Below are positions 28,124 to 35,442 of a stretch of 64,000 nt of DNA, piece after piece (positions within the stretch are counted from its first letter, which is position 1; every line of letters starts with the position of its first letter). The DNA is from Streptomyces bikiniensis (GTDB lineage: Bacteria; Actinomycetota; Actinomycetes; Streptomycetales; Streptomycetaceae). The notes under the pieces were generated by a model that worked only from the letters and a program-made list of their open reading frames with translations, was not told the DNA's origin and ran no database searches. The stretch covers positions 1 through 64,000 of the forward strand of contig JNWL01000023.1 of the NCBI GenBank assembly GCA_000716465.1. The letters are read 5' to 3'. Both the position numbers and the translations under genes were made by a program.

Positions 28124-28181
28124 AGCGCGTCGGGTGCGTTCTAAGCCGGGCCTACGGTGGCCCTGCTTCAGCCGACGCGCT
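28124..28181 (-). promoter_or_regulatory. Alternative pairing segments of the ilvB leader RNA
   Basis: The minus-strand segment AGCGCGTCGG (28181-28172), inside the leader peptide's last codons, is exactly complementary to CCGACGCGCT (28133-28124), which directly abuts the terminator stem. Between them AAGC-A-GGGCC..GGCCC-G-GCTT (28168-28143) forms its own hairpin. Ribosome position on the peptide would decide which pairings form. Confidence 0.65.
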
Positions 28182-28209
28182 GTCCAAGTACGAGAATTCG
28201 GGTGCGCAT
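28168..28209 (-). CDS. ilvB leader peptide MRTRILVLGQRVG
   Basis: A 13-residue leader peptide containing consecutive Ile-Leu-Val-Leu codons followed by Gly-Gln-Arg-Val-Gly. The codons CGA ATT CTC GTA CTT include ones rare in this genome, which would sharpen ribosome stalling when branched-chain aminoacyl-tRNAs are scarce. Leader peptides beginning MRTRILVLG are known before ilvB in actinobacteria. The promoter places the transcription start within a base or two of the ATG, so translation is probably leaderless. Confidence 0.92.
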   Translation of the reverse strand: MRTRILVLGQRVG

Positions 28210-28216
28210 GGCACTG

Positions 28217-28246
28217 ACCCTCCCCCTCAGCCCGCCGCACTGTCAA
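28217..28246 (-). promoter_or_regulatory. ilvB operon promoter
   Basis: A perfect -35 TTGACA (28246-28241, minus strand) is followed after 18 bp by GAGGGT (28222-28217). Transcription would start around 28210, at the leader-peptide ATG. The -35 overlaps the stop codon of the upstream GGDEF-EAL gene. Confidence 0.65.
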
Positions 28247-31200
28247 GTGGGTGGGACGGGCGTCTCACCATTCGAGAGGATCGGGGGTCGGTTTCCGACA
28301 GGTACGGGGACCGCTCCGGGCAGCGGGTACTCGTCCCTGACCAGGGCCCTGCGCAGCCGGTACTCGTCCAGCGGGCCCGAGAAGGCCATGCCCTGGGCGT
28401 GGGTGCAGCCCATGGCGCGCAGGGCGACGACCTGCTCCGGCACGTCCACGCCGTCGGCGACCGTCCGCATGCCGAGCTCGCCGGCGATGCGGAGCACGCC
28501 CCGGGTGATCTTGCGGAGCCGGGCGGACTCGACCACGCCCTCGACCAGGCCCCGGTCCAGCTTCAGTATGTCGACGGGGAGCCGCCGCAGGGCGTTGACC
28601 GCCACGTGTCCGCTGCCGAAGCCGTCGAGCGCGATCCGCACCCCGAGCCTGCGCAGGACGGCCAGGCGCCGCTCCAGCTCGTCCAGCGGGATGCGGGGGT
28701 CGCTGTCGGCCAGCTCCACGATCAGCGACCCGGACGGCAGGCCGTGCCGGGTGAGCAGGGACTCGACGGAGCCGAGCGGCAGCGAGCGGTCCAGGAGGCG
28801 CCGGGCGGAGAGCCGGATGGAGACGGGGGTGCGATGGCCGATTCCCGCCCGTTCGGCGGCCTGCTCCACCGCCTCCTCCAGGAGCCAGCGGCCGAGCTCG
28901 GCGGTGCGCTCGCCGTCGTCGGTGACGCGGAGGTACTCGGCGGGGGTGAAGAGGATGCCCTGGGCGGAGCGCCAGCGGGCCTGGGCGCTGACGGCGGCGA
29001 TCCGGCCGGTGGCGAGGTCGACCACCGGCTGGTGGAGCAGGGCGAACTCGCCGTCGTGGAGGGCGGTGCGCAGCCGGGCGGCCAGCTCCGTCCGCCGGAC
29101 GACCTCGGCCTGCATCTGGGGGGCGTAGAGCTCGACGCGGTCCTTGCCGGCGGCCTTGGCGCGGTACATGGCGAGGTCGGCGTTGCGCAGCAGGTCCCCG
29201 GCGTCGGTGCCGGGCTCGGCGAAGGCGACGCCGATGGAGGCGGCGACCCGCACCTCCTGGCCGCCGTCCAGGCGGTACGGCCGGGAGAGCGTGAGCCGGA
29301 GCCGGTCGGCGATCTCCTGGACCTGGTCGCGGCGGGCCGCGCGGTCGTGACCGCCGTCGCCGAGGATGAGGGCGGCGAACTCGTCGCCGCCGAGCCGGGC
29401 GGCCGTGTCCCCGGCCCGTACGGAGTCCTGGAGGCGGCGGGCGGCCTGGACGAGGAGGTCGTCGCCGGCCTGGTGGCCGAGGCGGTCGTTGACCCCCTTG
29501 AAGCCGTCCAGGTCGATGAAGAGCACGGCGGTGCCGGGGTCGGAGGCGCGGCGGCCGCCGAGGGCCTGCCGGACCCGCCGGGTGAAGAGGGCCCGGTTGG
29601 GCAGGTCGGTGAGCGGGTCGTGCTCGGCGTTGTGCTGGAGCTGGGCCTGGAGGCGGACGCGCTCGGTGACGTCCCGGCTGTTGAAGATCAGGCCGCCCTG
29701 GTGCCGGTTGACGGTCGACTCGACGTTCAGCCAGTTGCCGCGGCCCGAGCGGAAGCGGCACTCGATCCGGGTGGTGGGCTCCTCGGCGGGCGAGGCGGCC
29801 AGGAACCGCCGCACCTCGTGGACGACGGCGCCGAGGTCGTCGGGGTGGATGAGGGCGGCGAGTTCGGTGCCGATCAGCTCGTCGGCGTCCCGTCCGTACA
29901 CCCCGGAGGCGGCCGGGCTGACGTAGTGGAGCCTGCCGTTGGGCGCGGCGATCATGATGACGTCGCTGGAGCCCTGCACGAGCGACCTGAAGTGGTTCTC
30001 CTTGTGGGCCAGTTCGTGGGTGAGGGCGATGTTGTCGAGGAGCATGATGCCCTGCCGTACGACGAGGGCGAGGACCACCGCGCAGCCGGTGAGGACGACG
30101 ACGCGGTCGACCCGGCGCCCCTCGACCACGTTGTAGAGGATGCCGAGGGTGCAGACGGCGGCGGCGAGGTACGGGGTGAGGGCGGCGAGCGAGCCGGCGA
30201 CCGGGCGGCTGTGGAGCCCGGGGTCGCGCGCGGCGGCCGCGCCGTCCGGGAGCCGGCGCACCCCCCAGGGCGCGTAGGCGAGCAGCAGGGAGCCGGCGAA
30301 CCAGCCGGCGTCGAGGAGCTGCCCGGAGGCGTAGTTCTCGCGGAGCAGCGGCGAGGTGAACAGGGCGTCGCACAGGACGGTGAGGGCGAGGGCGGCGATC
30401 GCGGTGTTGGTCGCGGAGCGGTTGGCCTGCGAGCGCCGGAAGTGCAGGACGAGCACCATGCTGACGAGGGCGATGTCGAGCAGGGGGTACGCGAGGGAGA
30501 GCGCCGCCCGGGCGACGGACTCGCCCTCGACGTGGGCGGTGCGGGCGAGCGCCAGGCTCCAGGAGAGGGTGAGCAGCGAGCCGCCGATGAGCCAGGTGTC
30601 GAGCGCCAGGCAGACCCAGCCGGCCCGGTTGGCCGGTTTCTTGGCCAGGACGAGGAGGCCGACGATGGCGGGCGGCGCGAAGAGCAGGAAGAAGAGGTTG
30701 GCGACGGAGAAGTCCGGCACCTCGGTGCGCAGGACGACCTCGTACCAGCCCCACACGGCGTTCCCCGCGGCGGCCATGAACGAGGAGAGGGCGAAGAGCA
30801 GCCAGGCGGGGCGGGCGCTGCCGCGGTGGCCCCGTGCGTAGAGGTAGCAGGAGACGGCGGCGGTGAGGGCGGCGGCGCTCAGTCCGAAGTCGCCCATGAA
30901 GAGCGCCGCTTCCGGGGAGCCCCAGCCGAGGGAGGCGCCGGTCGTGTAGCCCGCGCAGAGCAGCGCCAGGGCGATCTGGGCGAGGATCGCCCCGGTGCCG
31001 GGGCGGCCGGGGGCCGGGGGCCCCGGGTCCCCCTCGCCCACGGGGCGGCGCGCGAGGACGGTGACGGGCGCGGTCACCGGGCCCTCCGGCGCCGGGCTCC
31101 CGCACGCGGCCGCGTCGTGCGGCCGGGCGGGCGGCTCGTCGGCACCCCCGGGGGCGTGCCCGTCGCAGTCGTGGGGGCCGGGGGCGGCGCCGCGGCCCGG

Positions 31201-31413
31201 GGGTGCGACGCTCCCGGCCACCGTGCGCCGGCCGGTGTCCGGCGGCCCCGAGGGTCCGGGCGGCCGGTGCGGCGCGGCCTGGTCCGGCACCGAGCACACG
31301 AGGCCGGCGGCGAGGCGCGGAAGGCCGGCGGACGGTGGTGCCGTCGCGTCGGATCGTCGGTCCTCAGGCCGTGCTCCACCCGTCGCCCCCCTCGGAATCT
31401 GATGTCCCGTCAC
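28243..31413 (-). CDS. PAS-GGDEF protein with degenerate EAL domain (CdgE-like)
   Basis: A protein of about 1056 aa. After a Pro/Ala-rich N-terminus come multiple membrane helices (roughly residues 140-450), a PAS domain (VQGSSDVIMIAAPNGRLHYV), a GGDEF domain with intact RLGGDEFAAL near residue 680, and an EAL-like domain. The EAL signature is lost: the expected EAL..W is SAQARW, and DDFGTG is DGFGSG. It should therefore make c-di-GMP but not cleave it; the EAL part may be a sensor. The chosen GTG at 31413 has GGGGAG upstream, though the N-terminus is uncertain. A BldD-like box lies 66 nt upstream. By position it resembles SCO5511/CdgE. Confidence 0.85.
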   Translation of the reverse strand: MTGHQIPRGATGGARPEDRRSDATAPPSAGLPRLAAGLVCSVPDQAAPHRPPGPSGPPDTGRRTVAGSVAPPGRGAAPGPHDCDGHAPGGADEPPARPHDAAACGSPAPEGPVTAPVTVLARRPVGEGDPGPPAPGRPGTGAILAQIALALLCAGYTTGASLGWGSPEAALFMGDFGLSAAALTAAVSCYLYARGHRGSARPAWLLFALSSFMAAAGNAVWGWYEVVLRTEVPDFSVANLFFLLFAPPAIVGLLVLAKKPANRAGWVCLALDTWLIGGSLLTLSWSLALARTAHVEGESVARAALSLAYPLLDIALVSMVLVLHFRRSQANRSATNTAIAALALTVLCDALFTSPLLRENYASGQLLDAGWFAGSLLLAYAPWGVRRLPDGAAAARDPGLHSRPVAGSLAALTPYLAAAVCTLGILYNVVEGRRVDRVVVLTGCAVVLALVVRQGIMLLDNIALTHELAHKENHFRSLVQGSSDVIMIAAPNGRLHYVSPAASGVYGRDADELIGTELAALIHPDDLGAVVHEVRRFLAASPAEEPTTRIECRFRSGRGNWLNVESTVNRHQGGLIFNSRDVTERVRLQAQLQHNAEHDPLTDLPNRALFTRRVRQALGGRRASDPGTAVLFIDLDGFKGVNDRLGHQAGDDLLVQAARRLQDSVRAGDTAARLGGDEFAALILGDGGHDRAARRDQVQEIADRLRLTLSRPYRLDGGQEVRVAASIGVAFAEPGTDAGDLLRNADLAMYRAKAAGKDRVELYAPQMQAEVVRRTELAARLRTALHDGEFALLHQPVVDLATGRIAAVSAQARWRSAQGILFTPAEYLRVTDDGERTAELGRWLLEEAVEQAAERAGIGHRTPVSIRLSARRLLDRSLPLGSVESLLTRHGLPSGSLIVELADSDPRIPLDELERRLAVLRRLGVRIALDGFGSGHVAVNALRRLPVDILKLDRGLVEGVVESARLRKITRGVLRIAGELGMRTVADGVDVPEQVVALRAMGCTHAQGMAFSGPLDEYRLRRALVRDEYPLPGAVPVPVGNRPPILSNGETPVPPT

Positions 31414-31478
31414 TTCGCTCCCCGGCGTCAGCCCGTACTCGACGCAGTCCCCCGCTCCGGGACGATACACCAGGTTGG

Positions 31479-31491
31479 TCACTCAGGGACA
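31479..31491 (+). promoter_or_regulatory. BldD-box-like site upstream of the GGDEF-EAL gene
   Basis: TCACTCAGGGACA fits the BldD consensus TNACNCWGNGTNA at all fixed positions but one. BldD is the c-di-GMP-binding developmental repressor of Streptomyces, and diguanylate cyclase genes are known among its targets. This is motif matching by eye. Confidence 0.45.
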
Positions 31492-31538
31492 GGGTCGCAG
31501 TACTCTCCGTGACGGACCCGGGGGTTGTGCCCGGATGC

Positions 31539-31556
31539 GCCCGGCGTGCGCCGGGC
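31539..31556 (-). terminator. Hairpin after the 2-hydroxyacid dehydrogenase
   Basis: GCCCGGCG-TG-CGCCGGGC, an 8-bp stem with a tiny loop, lies 23 nt downstream of the dehydrogenase stop. The 2-nt loop would open partially; a possible terminator. Confidence 0.4.
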
Positions 31557-31578
31557 GGCCGCGGCGCACGGGCGCGGC

Positions 31579-32544
31579 TCAGCCGGTGGTGAGGAGGACG
31601 TTGACCAGGTCCTCCCCCGCCGCGAACCGTCGCAGCTGCCCCGCGACCAGCCGCTTCGCCCTCGGCATGAAGGCGGAGGTGGAGCCGCCCACGTGGGGGC
31701 TGATCAGGACACCGGGAGCGTGCCACAGGGGGTGCCCGGCCGGCAGCGGTTCCGGGTCCGTGACGTCGAGCGCCGCCGTGATCCTGCCGCTCTCGACCTC
31801 CTTGAGCAGCGCGTTCGTGTCCACGACGGGCCCCCGGGCGACGTTCACCAGGAGCGCCCCGTCCTTCATCCGCGCGAGGAACCCGGCGTCGGCGAGATGC
31901 CTGGTGGCGGGCGTGAGCGGGGTGGAGAGGACGACGACGTCCGCCTCCGGCAGGAGGGCCGGCAGGTCGGCCAGGGCGTGGACCGGACCGCGCCCTGTGG
32001 TGCGCGCGGAGCGTGCGACGCGCGCCACCCGCGCGCACTCGAAGGGCGCGAGCCGGTCCTCGACGGCGGCGCCGATCGAGCCGTACCCGACGATCAGGAC
32101 GGACTTGTCGGCGAGCGCCGGGTAGAAGCCGGCCCGCCACTCCTCGGCGTCCTGGCCGCGCACGAAGCCGGGGATGCCGCGCAGCGAGGCCAGGATCAGG
32201 GCGAGCGTGAGCTCGGCGGTGCTGGCCTCGTGCACGCCCTTGGCGTTGCACAGGGCGACGCCCGGCGGCAGCGAGCCGATGCCGGGGGTGACGTGGTCGA
32301 TGCCCGCGGAGAGGGTCTGCACGACCCGTACCGAGGTCATCCCGGCGAGCGGCCGGACGGCGATCTCCGACCCCTTCATGTACGGGACGACGTAGAAGGC
32401 GCAGTGCGCGGGGTCGGCAGGGAACTCCGGTCCGCCGTCCCAGAAACGGTAGTTCAGGCCCGACTCGCCCGGCTCGGGAAGATCCTCGATCTCGTCCGCG
32501 GGAATCGGAAGCCACACGTCGGCGGCGGTGTCTTCGCATCTCAT
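31579..32544 (-). CDS. D-2-hydroxyacid dehydrogenase family protein
   Basis: A 321-aa NAD-dependent dehydrogenase of the PGDH/formate dehydrogenase superfamily. The cofactor motif is VLIVGYGSIGAAVEDRLAPFE. The catalytic Arg is in VNVARGPVVDTNALL, the Glu in DPEPLPAGHPLW and the His in ISPHVGGSTSAF. There is no ACT domain, unlike serA. The substrate is unknown (glyoxylate, hydroxypyruvate or phosphonate-type acids are possible). It is divergent from the aldo/keto reductase at 32620 across 75 bp and may share its promoter region. Confidence 0.9.
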   Translation of the reverse strand: MRCEDTAADVWLPIPADEIEDLPEPGESGLNYRFWDGGPEFPADPAHCAFYVVPYMKGSEIAVRPLAGMTSVRVVQTLSAGIDHVTPGIGSLPPGVALCNAKGVHEASTAELTLALILASLRGIPGFVRGQDAEEWRAGFYPALADKSVLIVGYGSIGAAVEDRLAPFECARVARVARSARTTGRGPVHALADLPALLPEADVVVLSTPLTPATRHLADAGFLARMKDGALLVNVARGPVVDTNALLKEVESGRITAALDVTDPEPLPAGHPLWHAPGVLISPHVGGSTSAFMPRAKRLVAGQLRRFAAGEDLVNVLLTTG

Positions 32545-32619
32545 GTCCGGGAGGCTATGCGAAGAATCCCGTGCCCCATTGGTTACTTTGGGGGGCGGCA
32601 CAGGGAGGGGTACCGGCAG

Positions 32620-33621
32620 GTGGAGCGCAGGACTATCGGGGCGACGGCGCTCGACGTGGGTGCGATCGGCCTGGGGTGCATGCCGATGAGCTGGGCGTAC
32701 AGCCGTTCGCAACAGCGCGGGGACCGTTCGCTGCGGACCGTGCACGCGGCCCTCGACGCCGGGGTGAGCCTGCTCGACACCGCCGACATGTACGGCCCGT
32801 TCACCAATGAGCTGCTGGTGGGGCGGGTGTTGAAGGAGCGCCGGGCCGAGGCGTTCGTCTCGACGAAGTGCGGACTGCTGGTCGGCGACCAGCACGTGGT
32901 CGCCAACGGGCGCCCGGGGTACGTGCGTCGGGCCTGCGACGCCTCGCTGCGGCGGCTCCAGACCGACGTCATCGACCTGTACCAGCTGCACCGGGCGGAC
33001 CCCGAGGTGCCGGTCGAGGAGACCTGGGGCGCGATGGCGGAGCTGGTGTCGGCGGGCAAGGTGCGGGCGCTCGGGCTCTGCGCCGTCGGCGCCCGGTCGG
33101 GGCGCCGGGGCACGGGCCGCGACGGCTACGAGGGAACGATTCGGCAGCTGGAGCGGATCCAGCAGGTCTTCCCGGTGGCGGCGGTGGAGGCCGAGCTGTC
33201 GGTGTGGTCGCAGGAGGCGCTGGAGCGGTTGCTGCCCTGGTGCGCGGCCCGGGGGGTCGGGTTCCTGGCGGCGATGCCGCTGGGCAGCGGCTTCCTGACC
33301 GGGACGCTGACGCCGGGCGGCGGTTTCGAGCCGGACGACCCGCGAGCCCGGCACCCCCGGTTCACGGCGGAGATGATGGCCGCGAACCAGCCGCTCGTGG
33401 CGGGTCTGCGGCGGGTGGCCGCGCGGCACGGGGCGGACGTCACCCCGGCACAGGTGGCCCTGGCGTGGGTGCTCGGCCGGGGCCGGCACGTGGTGCCGGT
33501 GCCGGGGACGAAGCGGGAGCACTGGGCGGTGGAGAACGCGGCGGCGGCCTCGCTGCGGCTGTCCCCGGAGGACCTGACGGAGATCGCGGCGCTCCCGGCG
33601 CCCCGGGGGTCCTGGGACTGA
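32620..33621 (+). CDS. Aldo/keto reductase
   Basis: A 333-aa NADPH-dependent (beta/alpha)8 oxidoreductase. The catalytic tetrad is visible: Asp in LLDTADMYGPF, Tyr in the same segment, Lys in FVSTKCGLL and His in LYQLHRADP. The C-terminal cofactor segment VPVPGTKREHWAVENAAA and the final ALPAPRGSW are intact. The start GTG at 32620 follows GGGAGGGG by about 10 bases. The natural substrate is not evident. Confidence 0.9.
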   Translation: MERRTIGATALDVGAIGLGCMPMSWAYSRSQQRGDRSLRTVHAALDAGVSLLDTADMYGPFTNELLVGRVLKERRAEAFVSTKCGLLVGDQHVVANGRPGYVRRACDASLRRLQTDVIDLYQLHRADPEVPVEETWGAMAELVSAGKVRALGLCAVGARSGRRGTGRDGYEGTIRQLERIQQVFPVAAVEAELSVWSQEALERLLPWCAARGVGFLAAMPLGSGFLTGTLTPGGGFEPDDPRARHPRFTAEMMAANQPLVAGLRRVAARHGADVTPAQVALAWVLGRGRHVVPVPGTKREHWAVENAAAASLRLSPEDLTEIAALPAPRGSWD

Positions 33622-33735
33622 GCCGGGCCTCTCGGCGCCGACGGCGGGAACCCCTCCGGTCCGGGAGGTGTTCTCAGGGGTAGGAACGCCGTTCGACCCG
33701 TCGAGTCCGCCGGACCCTCCGAAGGGGAGCGCGCC

Positions 33736-34878
33736 ATGAAACGTCCTGTCGTCGTGAAGGCCCTGGGAGGGGCCGCCGCGCTGGTCCTGGCGGCCGGCTG
33801 CTCCTCGGGGGACGCCTCCTCGGGGAGTACGGAGGAACGCCCCCGTACACCTCCGTCGGCCTCGGCTTCGGCCTCGGCTTCGGGGACCGCCGTCGCTCCC
33901 CCGGCCGCCGGCCGGGTGACGGTGGCGGGGACGCTGACCGAGGGCCTGGCGTCGCCCTGGGGGCTCGCGGAGCTGCCCGGCGGCGATCTGCTCGTCTCCT
34001 CGCGGGACGAGCGGACGGTCACCCGGGTCGACGGGCGGACCGGCGCGAAGACGCCGCTGGGCGAGGTGCCGGGGGTCGTGCCGGCCGGCGAGGGCGGACT
34101 GCTCGGCCTCGCGGTCCGGGACGGCTGGGTGTACGCGTACCTGACGGCGTCCTCGGACAACCGGATCGTGCGCATGCGGTACGGGGGCGGGGCCGGCGAC
34201 CGGCTCGGCCCGCCGGAGCCGGTCCTGACCGGCATCCCCAAGGGGTTCACGCACAACGGCGGCCGGATCGCGTTCGGCCCCGACGGGATGCTGTACGCGG
34301 GGACGGGCGAGACCGGCGACACCGGTCTGGCGCAGGACCGAGAGTCGCTGGGCGGGAAGGTCCTGCGGATGACGCCGGAGGGCCGTCCGGCGCCGGGCAA
34401 CCCCTTCCCGGGCTCGGTGGTGTACTCGTACGGCCACCGGAACGTGCAGGGGCTCGCCTGGGACGCGGACGGGCGCCTGTGGGCGGCCGAGTTCGGGCAG
34501 AACACCTGGGACGAGCTGAACCTGGTCGAGGCCGGGCGGAACTACGGCTGGCCGGAGGCCGAGGGGAGGGCCGGGGAGAAGGGCTTCATGGACCCGGTGG
34601 CCCAGTGGCGGACCTCGGAGGCCTCCCCCAGCGGCATCGCGTACGCGCGGGGCGCGATCTGGATGGCCGGGCTCCGGGGCGAGCGGCTGTGGCGGGTCCC
34701 GCTCTCCGGCGCGGAACGCTCCGGGGAGCCCGAGGCGTTCCTGGAGGGCGAGTACGGGCGGCTGCGGACCGTGCTCGCGACGGGCGGCGACCGGCTCTGG
34801 CTGGTGACGAGCGAGACCGACACCCGGGGGACGCCCGGGTCCGGCGACGACAGGATCCTCCGCCTCCGGGTGGAGTGA
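33736..34878 (+). CDS. PQQ-dependent sugar dehydrogenase-like lipoprotein
   Basis: A 380-aa secreted lipoprotein. The lipobox LVLAAGC puts the mature N-terminal Cys near residue 21. A Ser/Pro-rich linker (SASASASASG) precedes a six-bladed beta-propeller of the soluble glucose dehydrogenase (GDH-B/YliI) type. Signature stretches are LASPWGLAELPGGDLLVSSR, FTHNGGRIAFGPDGMLYAGT, YSYGHRNVQGLAWDADG and WDELNLVEAGRNYGWP. It probably oxidises sugars at the cell surface using PQQ, or serves as a cofactor-free propeller. No PQQ synthesis genes are nearby. The next gene starts 12 nt later. Confidence 0.88.
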   Translation: MKRPVVVKALGGAAALVLAAGCSSGDASSGSTEERPRTPPSASASASASGTAVAPPAAGRVTVAGTLTEGLASPWGLAELPGGDLLVSSRDERTVTRVDGRTGAKTPLGEVPGVVPAGEGGLLGLAVRDGWVYAYLTASSDNRIVRMRYGGGAGDRLGPPEPVLTGIPKGFTHNGGRIAFGPDGMLYAGTGETGDTGLAQDRESLGGKVLRMTPEGRPAPGNPFPGSVVYSYGHRNVQGLAWDADGRLWAAEFGQNTWDELNLVEAGRNYGWPEAEGRAGEKGFMDPVAQWRTSEASPSGIAYARGAIWMAGLRGERLWRVPLSGAERSGEPEAFLEGEYGRLRTVLATGGDRLWLVTSETDTRGTPGSGDDRILRLRVE

Positions 34879-34890
34879 GGAGGCGGGACC

Positions 34891-35442
34891 GTGTTCGATC
34901 CGATGGCGGAGCTCTTCGCACCGGGGCGCAGGCACACCGAGGAGGAGCGGCAGCGGCTTGCCCTGACCAGGGAGGACCAGGGGGACGCGGACCCGGGGCG
35001 CGGACCGATAGACCTGCGGTCGGGGCGGGTGACGATACGGGTGCCCCGCGCCGAGGGGGACTCCGGCAGGGGGCCCAACGGGTCGGACGCACCGGACGGG
35101 GCGCTCGGGTCAGGCGGGTCAGGCGGGTCAGGCGGGTTGTCCGGGGCGGACGGGCCGCCCGGGTCGGGCCGGTCGGACGGGCGACCCAGGTCGTCCGGGT
35201 CGGACAGGCCGGACGGGTCGTCCGGGGGAGGCGGGGCACCCGGGGCAGGCGGGGCATACGGGTCAGGTGGGCCGCCCCGGGGAGGCGGGGCACCCGGGGC
35301 AGGCGGGCCGTCCGGGTCAGGTGGGTCGGCGGGGCGTGTCGACGAGGTGCAGCCGGTGGGCGAGGGCGGCGGCCTCGCCGCGCCCGGTGACCCCGAGCTT
35401 GGCGAGGATGTGGGAGACGTGGACGCTGGCCGTCTTGGGTGA
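34891..35442 (+). CDS. DUF6191-like protein with collagen-like extension
   Basis: GTG start with AGGAGG upstream. The first 55 residues (DPMAELFAPGRRHTEEERQR, then [20 protein letters not shown] and GRVTIRVP) match the small actinobacterial DUF6191-type protein, which normally ends about here. The frame stays open for another 125 residues of Gly/Ser/Pro repeats (GSGGSGGSGG, GGGGAPGAGGAYGSGGPP) and runs 126 bp antisense into the LuxR gene. The extension arises from tandem DNA repeats (9-bp units at 35107-35133). Whether it is translated is uncertain. It is probably coupled to the sugar dehydrogenase gene. Confidence 0.6.
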   Translation: MFDPMAELFAPGRRHTEEERQRLALTREDQGDADPGRGPIDLRSGRVTIRVPRAEGDSGRGPNGSDAPDGALGSGGSGGSGGLSGADGPPGSGRSDGRPRSSGSDRPDGSSGGGGAPGAGGAYGSGGPPRGGGAPGAGGPSGSGGSAGRVDEVQPVGEGGGLAAPGDPELGEDVGDVDAGRLG

